Assembly (NCBI RefSeq): GCF_031755915.1
Contig: NC_083390.1
Location: forward strand, 23,493,001-23,557,000
DNA from: Ziziphus jujuba
Taxonomy: Eukaryota; Streptophyta; Magnoliopsida; Rosales; Rhamnaceae
DNA length: 64,000 nucleotides
Reading direction: 5' to 3'
In this document: in pieces, positions 11,061-22,185 of the stretch
Layout of the letters: each line of letters begins with the position of its first letter
Position numbering within the stretch: position 1 is the first letter of the stretch
The notes under the pieces: generated by a model
Told to the model about the DNA's origin: nothing
Seen by the model: only the letters and a program-made list of their open reading frames with translations
The model's database searches: none
Program-made: the position numbers and the translations under genes

Positions 11061-12689
11061 TAACATGTTGCAAGTCATATCTCTTTTGCCTCATTTTACA
11101 TAAATTAAAAATTGAAGAAGAAATAAAAATAACGTTGATTTGGTCTCTGTTTAGTTTTAATTTTTTAATTTGAAACAATATTTAGTAATATCAACTATCA
11201 ATCCGATCTTTTTATTTATTTATTTACTGTTATCATAACTATACAAATAAAATAAATTTCAATGCGTTGAAATTAGTGACATGCAATAGTTTTAAAAATT
11301 AATTATACCTAATTATCACTAAAGGGGGTTGAGCTGCCAAATAGCCCAACAATTAAGTTGTCTTAGCGTTTCAATTTATACCCCTGCAAATCGAGCCCTT
11401 ATATAATCATTCTGCTTCTTTGATGAGCAATTGATCCATTCATATATTTTTTTTCCTGCACTGATATAAAAATTAATTCGGTATTAAAAAAACAACCAAA
11501 GTCATTATTTATAACAGAATAACAAATTTAAAAATTAGCGCATATACTTCAAATTTTAAGAGAACATGGGTATCATAATTTCAAAATATATTTACAAAAT
11601 ATAAAATTGGATTAAAAGAAAAGCTAATATTTTGTTTAGTTGCACAATAATTTAAAGTAGTACTTAAATATAATATTCAAAATCAATTCCCGCAAATATA
11701 TTAGCGATTCCATCACGAATGACAGATCTCAATCCAGCAATTAAAAACAATCACATCTGGACAACAGGTACAAACCCAAAAGTACCTCACAGCAAAGCTG
11801 AGGAATATTTTCACTCCTAACAATTTAAAATACAGTCGAAACATCAACTTGCTTAGTGTTAGTGGTATAATATTCCATACCATAACTTTAAATAATATAT
11901 TAGAAGAATAACTGAAGCTCTGAAAGTCAATACTGTTTTTCAGCATTTAAAAACCCCAAGAAAAACATGATGCATAACCTTATTACTGAAAATATATCTC
12001 AGATTTCAAAATTATCATTCCTAATGCTAAATTGCAAAATTATGCATTGTAAACATAATACAACATCTTTAGTTCATTATCCCTTTAACCCTTTGGAGAT
12101 TATTCTTTCTAGATGGTATAATGAAAGAAATTTAAAGAATAGGGATTGTCTGGTGGGATACGAAAATACTACATTTAAAGGATAACCATGACTTAAAGAC
12201 CAAAGTGAAATGAATAGGGTGGGTAAGCAAGGTGAGAGAATGAATGAGGAGTGCCATTATAGGGAGAAAAGGGTAAAAGGCATGAAAAATCATAAGCTGT
12301 TCATAAGAGGGAGGAGAGAGATACTACTTTCCAGGTCCCCATCAAGGAACACTTGTGGATAAAAGAGGCAAATGTCTTGAGAGAGAACGAGAAGCATGTG
12401 TAAAACAACGTAAGTACGAAAGTAGGATAAAATACTATCAATCAAAATAAATTACCAAGTTTTCCATGATACATACATAAAAAAAGAGAAAAAAGAAAAA
12501 GAAAAAGTTCTATCTCACAGCTAGAAAGGCACCTCATAAATTTCGACCAATAAATTAAGGGTAGAAAACTTCTATGAAGAGGTGGAGATTCACACTTTCA
12601 TAAAACAGATATTATATATATAATATATGTATAAAATATATTTTAAAATAAAAGAGAGATAGGGAACAATAATAACATGATGAATCTAG
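11061..12689. other. AT-rich intergenic DNA without recognised genes
   Basis: Only short AT-rich open readings occur. The purine-rich patch at 12200-12420 matched nothing I know. No clear repeat boundary is visible before the diverged LTR that starts around 12690. Confidence 0.4.
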
Positions 12690-15600
12690 AATAGCAAGTA
12701 AGCCCATATTTCAATGATGCTCATATCATAAAACTGGATAATATTTCAAGTGCATAAATATATATTTTGAGAGTACCATAACTTAAACCAATATTTTGTT
12801 GAAATCTTTAAAATTAAATCATGCCAAAAATATTATTAAAACCACATGAAATTCATATATTCTCAAAATAATGTAAACGCATTTGTTATACATTATAAAA
12901 TCAATATCAAACTCAATAATAAATAATTAAAAACCTTAAACCATAATTCTTTTAAAATCCCAAATACATTTTTCGCAACAACACATATATTAAAACCATT
13001 ATAAATTGGCATTGTAAACTTAAATGAAAATTTCTTCAAATATTAAACATATATTAAAATTCATATGAAAGCATTTCTAATTACACAATATTCCAACAAT
13101 CTCCATAAAATTCTTGAAATCAAAATATTTTTTGATGCACAAATAATTATAATTCATTCAATTTTTGCATCAAAATTTCAAATATAAATTTATTAAATAT
13201 TCAACACATAAAACATATTCTTCAAATAACCAATTAATACAAAATATATATATATTTTAACATCCCAAAATAATTTTGAAGGTGGATCACTTACCTCGAG
13301 CACGCAATCCAATCAAGATACTCCATAGGATCAATTTTACGGCTCACACGTGCTCCTAAAACAACAATATTACACAGGATCAAATAAATTAATATTTTAT
13401 TCGGATAAATAATACCTGGTACCCGAGGGGGTTAACACAAACGACAGCCAAAATTTACGAGTAATATACCGAATCGAAGCTTGTGAAACGAGGATTGTGA
13501 ATCTGGTCTTACTTCCCTGAGATTGGACCCGAGGTGGGCGGAATCTCGCCGGAAAGCTCTCAGATTTTAAACCCTCGATTCTCACAATCCGTTAAGAATT
13601 GCGGAAACTGGACACCAGACTTGGGTTCAGAGGGTCGGAATTAGTGGGAGAGGATAGGTGGGATGATCGAAAACTCATCGGAATTGGGTTTTCTGGTGAG
13701 CCGCCGTGGTCACCGGAATCCGCCACCTTCGGCGGTGCTTCCGGTGACCATTGGCCGTGAAACTTGGTGAAGTGGTAGATCTGGTGATGGGTAACTCAAC
13801 AGTACCGGCGATGAGGCAAACAGAAGTCTGGTTTGGGAGATATCGACGAGAGAAGGAAATCGACCACTCGCTGGAAATGCCCCGATCCGGGCGCGTTGCC
13901 AGCGATCTGGTCGTGATTTTTTAACTGGCCGGCCGGTTTTCAGGTGGACTTCAAGTTAGGGTGGCACGTGTGGCTTAAAAGTGATTGGGTGGCAGTCAAT
14001 GGTGGTGGCTGGTGGTGGTGGCTTCTCTCCCCCTCTCTCTCTCCTCCCCTTTTTCTCTATCTTCCCCCCGGCTCATGTGTTTTGGCCAAAATAAAAGCCA
14101 CCATGGATGATACTGTTCGCTCACAGGATTGGCTGAAAATACAACATGTGGCACACACTGTTCACTGTCAGAATCCGTCCAAAATTCCTCACCGGAACCC
14201 TAGACAAGTCCTGATCCCAGGGAAATACCACCGAACCTTCCAATGGAAAATCCGGCAGCACCTCCCCTAAGGGTAGGACTAACCAAAAATTTCCTGCACT
14301 GAAAACACATTACTACAATTTGATTCCACAAATTTACAGCACTCCAAATGAATAATAGTAACTCAGTGCATAATGAATACATAAATGTCCGATACAGTAT
14401 ACAAAGCATTATACAAATAAATGTGGAATTAATACAACGTCAGATAAAGAAGCAATACAAGATGGAGAGGAAAAAGGGAAGAAATGCTTCTTGGACTTTC
14501 GGCAATGAACTGAGATGTCGGGCTTGCCCCGGACGATCAACGTCTCCCAACCTGGACCTAGGGAAACGGAATTTAAAAATATGAGATGCTATGACTCAGT
14601 GAGTGACCCTATCTACTGCACAATTATAATACCACGATAGTTAAATAGATAAATAATAATTAATTGGAAATAATATTTTCTCTCAAAACCCTTACGATTC
14701 TCTCTGTTGAAAAAGTTCCCCTTTTAAAACATTTTTACAAAACCCTTTATTCATACTCCCCGATAACCAAGTAATCAATTATTCAACTAAATATCAAATA
14801 AAATATAACAAATCAAGCATTCAAAATTTATAATGAAAATAAACCAATTTATTGAATAATTAAGTAAAGGAAAAATATTAAATCAAATTTAAAACCTCCA
14901 CTTGACATAAACAATAAGGACAACATAAAATATAATCTTAATTTAAATACATCAGTGGCGCCAACATAAAATACTTGAAAATCACTTGATGCACCCACTA
15001 TATATCAGTGGTGCCAACAGTACCCAGCGTCCCAAGGTACCGCCAGACAAGAGGTTATAGAGAGAAACCGGCATACGGTCGCGTGGTGTCCCACCGTGCC
15101 GCTGCAAACAGGTGTCCTGGCCATAGAGGGTTGGCCTACCCTCATCCGATGGCAAACACAGGACAACCCCATAAATCACCTGCGTGCTACTCATATCCAC
15201 CTGCGCGCTAATCACATCCATGTGCGTACTAATCACATCCATATATACAGAACACCAGTATGTGTATGGTGCATCTAAAAATCATAAATTAACATATCTG
15301 AAAATTTCAAATTTTTCGTAAACATACCAGGTTTATTCCATCCAATTAAACCTGTAAATTTTCCACAATTCCTTTATAATTATTGTCATAAATTCATCGC
15401 ATAAATACCATAATTTTCAAATTCACCAGCTCTCAATTCCACCAATTTAAATATTCAAATTTTCCAATGGCATAAATATTTCTGAAATATAATAAATTAA
15501 ATCACCTAATGTTCCATGGGCATAATTATAAAAATTGAAACCACCAACTTAAACAAATATTTTCCTTGAAATATTTAAAAATCATTTAATGCCCAAAAAT

Positions 15601-17827
15601 AATATTAAAACCACAAGAATTTCATATATAATTGAATTCCACAATCCTCAATACCATAAATAATTTCCACATTGCATAAATTTATATAATGCATATTTTC
15701 TTTAATCAAAATAAATCCACCAATAATTTCCACAATAAATCAATTAATATCAAAATCACAATGCCTTTATATATCAAATTTCCATAAAATCCAAATTTCC
15801 ATAATTTGTCAAAAATCAAAATATGATTTAATTTATTCAAATATGGGCATCAAAATTTCCACATATAAATCCACTAAATATTTGACACATAGAATATAAA
15901 TTTCAAATATTCAATTCATACAAAATATTCACAAATTTAATTCCTGAAATTAATTTGAAGGTGGGTTACTCACCTAGAACACGCAATTAACCTAAGATCC
16001 TCCATGGGATCAATTCCTCGATGCACATGTGCTTCTAGAACAACAATTCACACACAGTCAAATAAAATAATATTTTATTAGGATAAATAATATCCGGTAC
16101 CCGGGGGGTTAAACACAAACGTTAACCAAAATTGACGAGTAATATACCGAATCGAAGCTTGAGTGACGAGGATTACGAATCCGGTCTTACTTCCAGGAGA
16201 TCGGACCCGAGGTGGCCGAAATCTCGCTGGAAAGCTTTCAGGATTCAACTCTTCGATTCTCTCAAATCGTCGCGAATTGAAGGAAAAGGATACTGGATTT
16301 GGATTCAGGGGGTTGGAATTAGTGGAGAGGGACCGGAGACGGGACTGGGTACTCGCCGGAACTGGATTTTCCGGCGAGCCACCGCAGTCACCGACAACCG
16401 TTGCCGGCGGCGGCGCGTCCGGTGGCCGATGGCTAAGATTTTTGGGAATTTTGTAGATCAAGGGGAGAGGGTTCCAACGGGACCGGCGGTGAGGCAAACG
16501 GAGGCCGGACGACCAAGAGATCTGGGTTTGAAGATTTTCGGCCCCTCGCCGGAAAATACTCCGATCTCGACGCGTCGGAGGTCCGGTGATCGTGAAATTT
16601 GGTGGGTTGGCCGGAAATGAGGAGGTGGTGAGGGGTGGCTGGCGTGTGTGGCCTGAAAATGGCCGGAAATGGGTCAAACAGCGGTGGCCGGTGGTGGAGG
16701 GGAAAAATCGCCGTCGCCGGAAAACGCTCCGATCCGAGCGAATCGCCGGTCGGTTGGTCGTGAAATTTTGGGGGTTGGCCGGGAATGGAGAGGCGCTCAT
16801 GCTTGGTTGACGCGTGTGGCAAGATTCGGCCGGAAAATTTTGAAACTCTGGCGGCTGGTGGTTTTCTCTCTCCTCCCTCGCCGTTTTGCCAAGATAAAAG
16901 CCATTGTGGGTGACACTGTTCACCCATGTGGACCTTTCAGATGTCGACACGTGGTATCACTGTTCACTTAAGCCAGATATAATAAAATATTACGGTATTC
17001 GAAAAACTTCACATGTCCATAATTTCTTAACTAGATGTCCAATTTAAGCGTGCCGCTAGTCTATGAACTCGTATCGACTAGCACTTTACAACCATACAAA
17101 AAGTCAAAGCAAAATGCTACAACCATAAAAAGTCAACTCCCGGCACCTTTTGGACAGTTTGAATCTTGACTTGTTTTGCCCATAACTTTCAAACCATAGC
17201 TCCGTTTTTGACGTGCTACTAGTCTACGAACTCGTGCCAACGTGTACTTCGTAACGGTACCTCAGTCAACCTAGAATTCCATCCGAGTCAAAAAGTCAAC
17301 TTTTGACCCCTAAGTTAACGGTCAAAGTCAACGATCAACGGTCAACCTCGGTCAAAGTTGAAAATTTTCCGTTGTACGTTGGAACGGGGTGTTACAGTTC
17401 ACTTAAGTCAAAATATATTAAAATATTACAGTATTCGGAAAAACTTTGTATGTCCATAACTTTCAAACCACATGTCCAAATTGGATGTACCACTAGTCTA
17501 TGAACTTGTATTGACGAGTACTTCATAACCATGCATGAGTCAAAACTCAACTTTGCATGAACAAAAAGTCAACTCCAGCATCCCTTGGACAGTTTGGACC
17601 TTAACTTGTTTTGCTCATAACTTTCAATCTGTAGCTCTGTTTTCAACGTGCTACTAGTCTATGGACTCGTGACAACGTGTACTTTTTAACGGTACCTCAA
17701 TCAATGTAAAATTCCATAAGGAGCAAAAAGTCAACATTTGACCCTTTCTCGGTCAACGACGGTCAAACCCGGTCAACCTTAGTCAAATTTTAGAAATTTC
17801 CGATGTACTTCGGGACGGGGTGTTACA
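12690..17827 (-). mobile_element. Diverged gypsy-type LTR (subfamily A), split by a second LTR
   Basis: The left part (about 12690-14165) and right part (17397-17827) together match the minus-strand LTR pattern seen elsewhere in the window. Shared landmarks are the block CACACGTGCTCCTA near 13346, the TAATATACCGAATCGAAGCTTG segment near 13460, the GC-rich core, the GGTCAAC-rich end, and the terminus GGGACGGGGTGTTACA at 17812-17827. It is interrupted at 14165/14166 by another LTR. No internal domain is attached, so it is probably a solo LTR. Its left border is approximate because divergence is high. Confidence 0.65.
14166..17396 (-). mobile_element. Solo gypsy-type LTR (subfamily A) inserted in an older LTR
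   Basis: On the minus strand it reads TGTAACACCCCGTTCC to GGATTCTGACA; on the plus strand it runs from TGTCAGAATCCGTCC to GGAACGGGGTGTTACA. Both flanks carry GTTCAC (14160-14165 and 17397-17402), a target duplication. Removing the LTR restores the phrase CACTGTTCACTTAAG of the host LTR, which this LTR itself carries uninterrupted at about 16959. A GC-rich core at 16170-16900 stands out from the AT-rich surroundings and produces long open readings on both strands that I do not regard as genes. Neither primer-binding site nor polyprotein is attached. Confidence 0.85.
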
Positions 17828-18116
17828 TCTAGCCTCTCCTTTTCTTTTGGCATGGCATTAAGGTGGGTAAAATTCATTTGTTCCACAAACTAGCAATGAA
17901 ATTTCATTTGTCCTTGAGACTTTTCTTTTTCACATTTTATTTTATTTCCATTATTTTATGTTGTAAGATTTTCTATACTAAAAGTAAGATTTTTGAAAGA
18001 TTTTTTTTGGGATCAGAAATAAATATTTCATTTTGAAAGCATTAAAAAATTTATTTTAAGATTATTTTTACTATAATTATACATATTTTTATGAAAACGG
18101 TATTTTGAATTTTAAT
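17828..18116. other. AT-rich spacer
   Basis: This is AT-rich sequence between the LTR cluster and a minisatellite. Nothing was recognised in it. Confidence 0.35.
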
Positions 18117-18499
18117 ATAGTTTTCTTTTTGTATTTATTCTAATAAAAAGTATATTCAAATCTGATAAAACTATATTAATGCTTTTTTTTGTATGTTAAG
18201 AAATTTTCTTTTCGAATTTATTCTAATAGAAAAAGTATGGTTGAATCTAATAAAAAATTATAGCAACATTATAATTTTCTTTTAGTTATTTATTCTAATA
18301 AAAAAAGTATAGTTAAATCTGATAAAAAAGTATTATAACATTATAATTTTTTTTTTCCATATTTAATCTAACAAAAAGTATAGTTTTTTGTTTTTAGCAC
18401 AACAAAAAGTATAGCTGAAACTGATAAAAAGTATCGTAAAATTAGAATTTTCTTTTCGTATTACCCTACTAAGAAGTATAGATGAATAAAAAGCAACGT

Positions 18500-18500
<1 letters not shown>
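18117..18500. repeat. Degenerate minisatellite, unit about 70 bp, roughly five copies
   Basis: Variants of a unit reading roughly TTTTCTTTT, then ATTTATTCTAATAAAAAGTA, then TAGTTGAATCTGATAAAAA, then a few TA-rich bases recur at about 18118, 18204, 18278, 18347 and 18446. The copies differ by substitutions and small indels. An (AAT)n run (about 18503-18531) and a (AT)n run (about 18540-18562) follow directly. Confidence 0.7.
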
Positions 18501-18533
<33 letters not shown>

Positions 18534-18839
18534 ACACTCGATATATATATATATATATATATTTATGTATTTAAAAAAAAAGTAATTTTTACTTTATTGT
18601 ATTTATAGTTTATACTTTTTTTTACAATTTTAAAAAATATTTAGTCTTGTTAATTTATGTCTTATTAGAAGATTGTTTACTAGTTTTGCTTAGAGTAGTT
18701 GCTCCTAAATTTCTAATAGCAGTTGTTTTATTTATAATTTTGTTCATTTTAACTTTTCAAGGACAAATGAAATTTCCAAAAACTAGGCATTAATAACCGC
18801 GGAACAAACGAATTAACCCAAAAACGATAATGTCCAGCC

Positions 18840-19290
18840 AAAACAGAAAAAGAAGCTAAAGAGAAAAAAACAGAGATATTAGAGAGAAAGCAGAGAGAAA
18901 AATATAAAGAGAAATTGGAAGAGGAAAGTCTTAACAGAAAGTGCAAAGACAGACTAAAAAAAATAGAGCATGAAACTAGAGAGAACAGAAAGAGACTGTA
19001 AAGTGAAAAAATGGAGAGAGAAAAAAAAAAATTGAAGTGGGAAAAATAAAGTGGAAAGTAAATAAAGAGATAAATTAAAAAGAAGAAGTTAAGACATAAA
19101 ATGAAAAGAGAAATTAGAAAGAGAAAGAAGATACACAAATTAAATAGAGAAATTAGAGAAAGAAAATAAGAGAGATATGAGAAATTAGAGAGAAAAAAAA
19201 GTAAGAAAAGTAAAGTAGATAGCCAAAGTGAGAAAAATTGAAAGGGAAAATGAGAAGGAATGCAGGGAAAGAAAAAGAAAGCAGAGCACA
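18840..19290. repeat. Long purine tract (GAGA/GAAA-rich)
   Basis: About 430 bases of the plus strand are nearly all A and G, built from varied GAGAAA and AGAGAG words without a fixed period. The minus-strand open reading across it (Phe, Leu and Ser only) is a by-product of the composition. It sits just upstream of a leader-like region and a small ORF. Confidence 0.75.
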
Positions 19291-19503
19291 CAAACACACC
19301 CACACAGGAAGAAAAGCCCTTGGGCAATCCCCAACCGGTCTTTTCTCTCCCAAACCAAAAAATTCATCCATTTTTACTCATCCTTCATCTTTGTACAACA
19401 ATCTGAATCCCTCCTTGTACAACAACAACCACATCCCATCACCACAACTACAACAACAACAACAACAACAGTACAAGACGGTACTACTTTTCCTTATACA
19501 ACC

Positions 19504-19653
19504 ATGCAGAACCCCGACCTACACAATAACCTAAACACTACCAGGAAACGTAAATATACAAAGAATCATTTGAAGAAGCTTTCCCATATTCTTCCTTCTC
19601 ATAAATTAATGGGGCAAAGGATTCAAATGTGCTTCAAATTGCGGTGGAAATAA
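19504..19653 (+). CDS. Possible small ORF, 49 residues, unrecognised
   Basis: The ATG at 19504 (ACAACCATGC, A at -3) opens a 49-residue basic reading that ends in TAA at 19653. It is rich in Lys and Arg (TRKRKYTKNHLKK, QRIQMCFKLRWK) and has no signal peptide or known motif. The 200 bases before it are C/A-rich and ATG-poor, with (CAA)n at about 19446-19470, much like a plant 5' leader. It could be a small protein, a first exon, or chance; no downstream exon was identified. Confidence 0.25.
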   Translation: MQNPDLHNNLNTTRKRKYTKNHLKKLSHILPSHKLMGQRIQMCFKLRWK

Positions 19654-20551
19654 ATGAAGAAAGATTCTGTGCACTTCTTTTCCAGTTTCATGTCTTGTCA
19701 TGCATAATTGATACAATCCTGATATGAAACATAAATAATATTAACTCTCAAATTTATACAGATAAAACAAAAATATTAATAATATTAACCTGTCTGTTTG
19801 GTGAAAAGGATCAAAAAGAAGATCCTGATGATTGTTCCCCAAATCCCTTTTTCCTCTGAAATAAAGCATGATTGGTGTCTGTCATTCATTTTACACAGAG
19901 AATTTAAATAATTGTTTTAAATATTGGCTTTCTGGCTAACATGATATATACACTACAGGCAAAATGATATATCATATGAATCATTCTCAACTTAACAAAA
20001 TCAGAGAGATAACTATTAACCCAATTTCTTTATTATTAAAGTTTCCTTTTTTATATTTCCACTAATTTGGTCTTAAAACAGAGAGCCTCCCTCATATCCA
20101 GTTGTTTTTATCTTATCAAAATTCTTCAATAACCAGTTTTTTTCTTTATTGTTTTTCTATTTGTTCTCAGATACGAACAAAGGAGATGATAAAAAATAAA
20201 AGCAAAAGAGAACAACAAATAAACCGAAACCCAGGCAGAGGATCATGAAAGACAAGCAGTTAGATCAAGGGCAAAAAAAAAAAAAAAAAAAAAAACCAAT
20301 TTCCAAAATCAAAATAGACACTTAAAATTAATTATATTTATACAGACATGTAGTTGAATCTCTATGTACGCATAGAAAATCAAATAATTCTCAGAAAAAT
20401 AAGCACCACTAACCTGTCCACACCGTACGAAAGCCTGTACCAAGGCAGTCAACGTCTCAGAAACGAGAGCTCTGTTTCTGACAAACGAACAACTCCGAGA
20501 GACGGAATGGAATTCCTTATCCACCACATGCCGAGACCATCCAAGAAAACC

Positions 20552-20594
<43 letters not shown>

Positions 20595-20743
20595 GAATTT
20601 AACACAAATTCCAAATTGAAATAAATGACTGAACCAAAACACAAACAGATGGCGTGCGTGATAAGAACTTTTACTTTAGTTTTTACGCCTGTGACGCTGC
20701 CTCTGCATTCCCACTCAACGGAGGAGGAGAGACGAATCGCTAA
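19654..20743. other. Intergenic DNA with a long A tract
   Basis: This is mostly AT-rich. A 41-base A run occupies about 20552-20592 and a shorter one 20273-20295. The patch 20400-20545 and 20640-20743 has balanced composition and may belong to a minus-strand transcript (see the candidate promoter entry). A palindrome, CAGAAACGAGAGCTCTGTTTC followed by TG, lies at about 20458-20480. Confidence 0.35.
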
Positions 20744-20840
20744 CATCTCAGGGAGTAGAGGAGGATGTAGAGAGAGGCTGAAGAAGAAGAAGAAGAGTGA
20801 AAATTAGAGAGGAGCTTAGGCAACGGGTATATAAAGGGAG
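20744..20840 (-). promoter_or_regulatory. Candidate promoter and leader of an unidentified minus-strand transcript
   Basis: TATATAAAGGGAG at 20828-20840 is identical over 13 bases to the aspartate kinase TATA region. On the plus strand no gene follows at a suitable distance. On the minus strand TTTATATACC is followed by a pyrimidine-rich leader (CTCTTCTTCTTCTTCTTCAG) and an ATG at 20744-20746 that opens with MLAIRLSSSVEWECRGSVT. A CACAG/GCGTAA junction could be a donor, but the following exons are not clear because a 41-base T run interrupts. I cannot name the product. Confidence 0.25.
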
Positions 20841-21017
20841 AGAATTTCAATTTTGAAATACTAACGGCCTTTTTTTTTTTTTTTTAAAAAGCAAAAAACA
20901 CAACGGTTACTTTATGGGAAATTTGGTTTGGGCCTCAAAGATTCTTTTTTTTTTTTTTTTTTTTTTTATAATTATAAAATATATATATATATATATATAT
21001 AACTTTGGTTAAAAAGG

Positions 21018-21587
21018 ATGAAATTTTTTGTTTATTTGTTGCCTTGCGATACTGAAGTCGTCCGAAGTTTCTACCTAAGAGTCACTCTTGCAGATGGGAG
21101 TGGGAAAGTTTTTGCTTGGTCTACTGGTCCCGCTGCAACTGAATTGTTACAAATATCTCCGGACGAATTCTATAAACTCCCTGAGGTGATTTGTTTAAAC
21201 TCAAACATACGGAGACATGTTGCTTAAATTTATTATTACTATTTTAATCCCTGAGAAGCACTTTTGAAGAATTGCATCACATATATAATGTTCTGTTTTT
21301 TGTTCCAAACCATTTAGATGGTCTGAATTTTCAAATAGACTATATCACATTTTTACTTAGCCATTTTTGTGCACTTGTAACAAGTTATCTAGCTGCTTTC
21401 TCCTCTAAATCAATCTGTGCTGATATTGCAGGAAGAACAAGTTATGTATCCATCTTCATTAGAGAATGAGAGGTTCATGGTTGCATTAGTTAGTTGCAAG
21501 AGGAAAGTTTCTGGAGTCGATGATGGCTTTCTGCTTGAAGATGATGCAATTTCAAGGGAGATTACTCGTGCATTAAAATGTGAATAG
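21018..21587 (+). pseudogene. C-terminal fragment resembling POT1 (protection of telomeres)
   Basis: Two exons join in frame: about 21018-21185 and 21432-21587 (TAG), with a GT-AG intron. The translation contains RSFYLRVTLADGSGKVFAWS, TELLQISPDEFYKLPEEEQ, MYPSSLENERFMVALVSCKR and ITRALKCE. From memory this matches the last part of plant POT1-type telomere single-strand-binding proteins (OB-fold family). Only about 105 residues remain; full proteins are about 450-470 residues. No upstream exons are seen in the previous kilobase, which is low-complexity. The ATG at 21018 follows T and TA runs and is unlikely to be a native start. I take it as a partial gene copy, probably not functional, though no stop or frameshift lies inside it. 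Confidence 0.65.
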
Positions 21588-22154
21588 TTTTAAGTTGCTG
21601 AAAAGATGTTTTGACTTATCAAAATATACATACACAAATATTTTTTTGGTCGGGAAATTCGAATTCATATTTGTTAACTGAAATTTTGGCCAAGCTACTG
21701 GACTGTTCCTACCCGAAGTATTAATATTATATATATATATATATATATACATACATACATAATGTCACCACAAATCTTTGGCACGATCTTTCAATATATT
21801 TGCAGTAGAATATGGATTATTTCCCTCTCTAATTAACATCAATACTTTTATGTGACATTGATCGGCTTTCTGTGTCATTATCATTTATAGTTTTATTTGG
21901 TAAATCATTATCTTTTATAGTTAGACACACTTTATTCTGTTTGGTTAATTGAATGAGATTTACGCCTAAAATGATGAGGACAACAGGAGAAACGTAAGGA
22001 TTTCGAAGAGCAAATGCAACTGTATATAAACGAGAAAAAGCTTACTTGGTGAACAGAGAAACTGAGAAAGACCATAGATACCTAAAGAAGTATATATATA
22101 TATAATGTATATACATATTTTTGGTCAGGATGTCCAGATTATAGCCTATCTCTA

Positions 22155-22185
<31 letters not shown>

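Noticed and set aside
16078..16950. 290-residue minus-strand ORF, and overlapping plus-strand ORFs, in a GC-rich block
   Set aside because: They lie in the GC-rich core of an LTR, several frames are open on both strands, no domain is visible, and homologous LTRs at 45600, 51050 and 53700 break the frame.
17700..17790. Short GGTCAAC repeats as a possible CRISPR-like or regulatory array
   Set aside because: The same GTCAAC words occur at the same place in every LTR copy here; there are no spacers of constant length and the genome is a plant.
18749..19327. 192-residue minus-strand ORF rich in Phe, Leu and Ser
   Set aside because: It is only the translation of the pyrimidine side of a long purine tract.
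20354..20602. 82-residue ORF ending in a Lys run
   Set aside because: The end is a 41-base A tract and the start lacks coding character.
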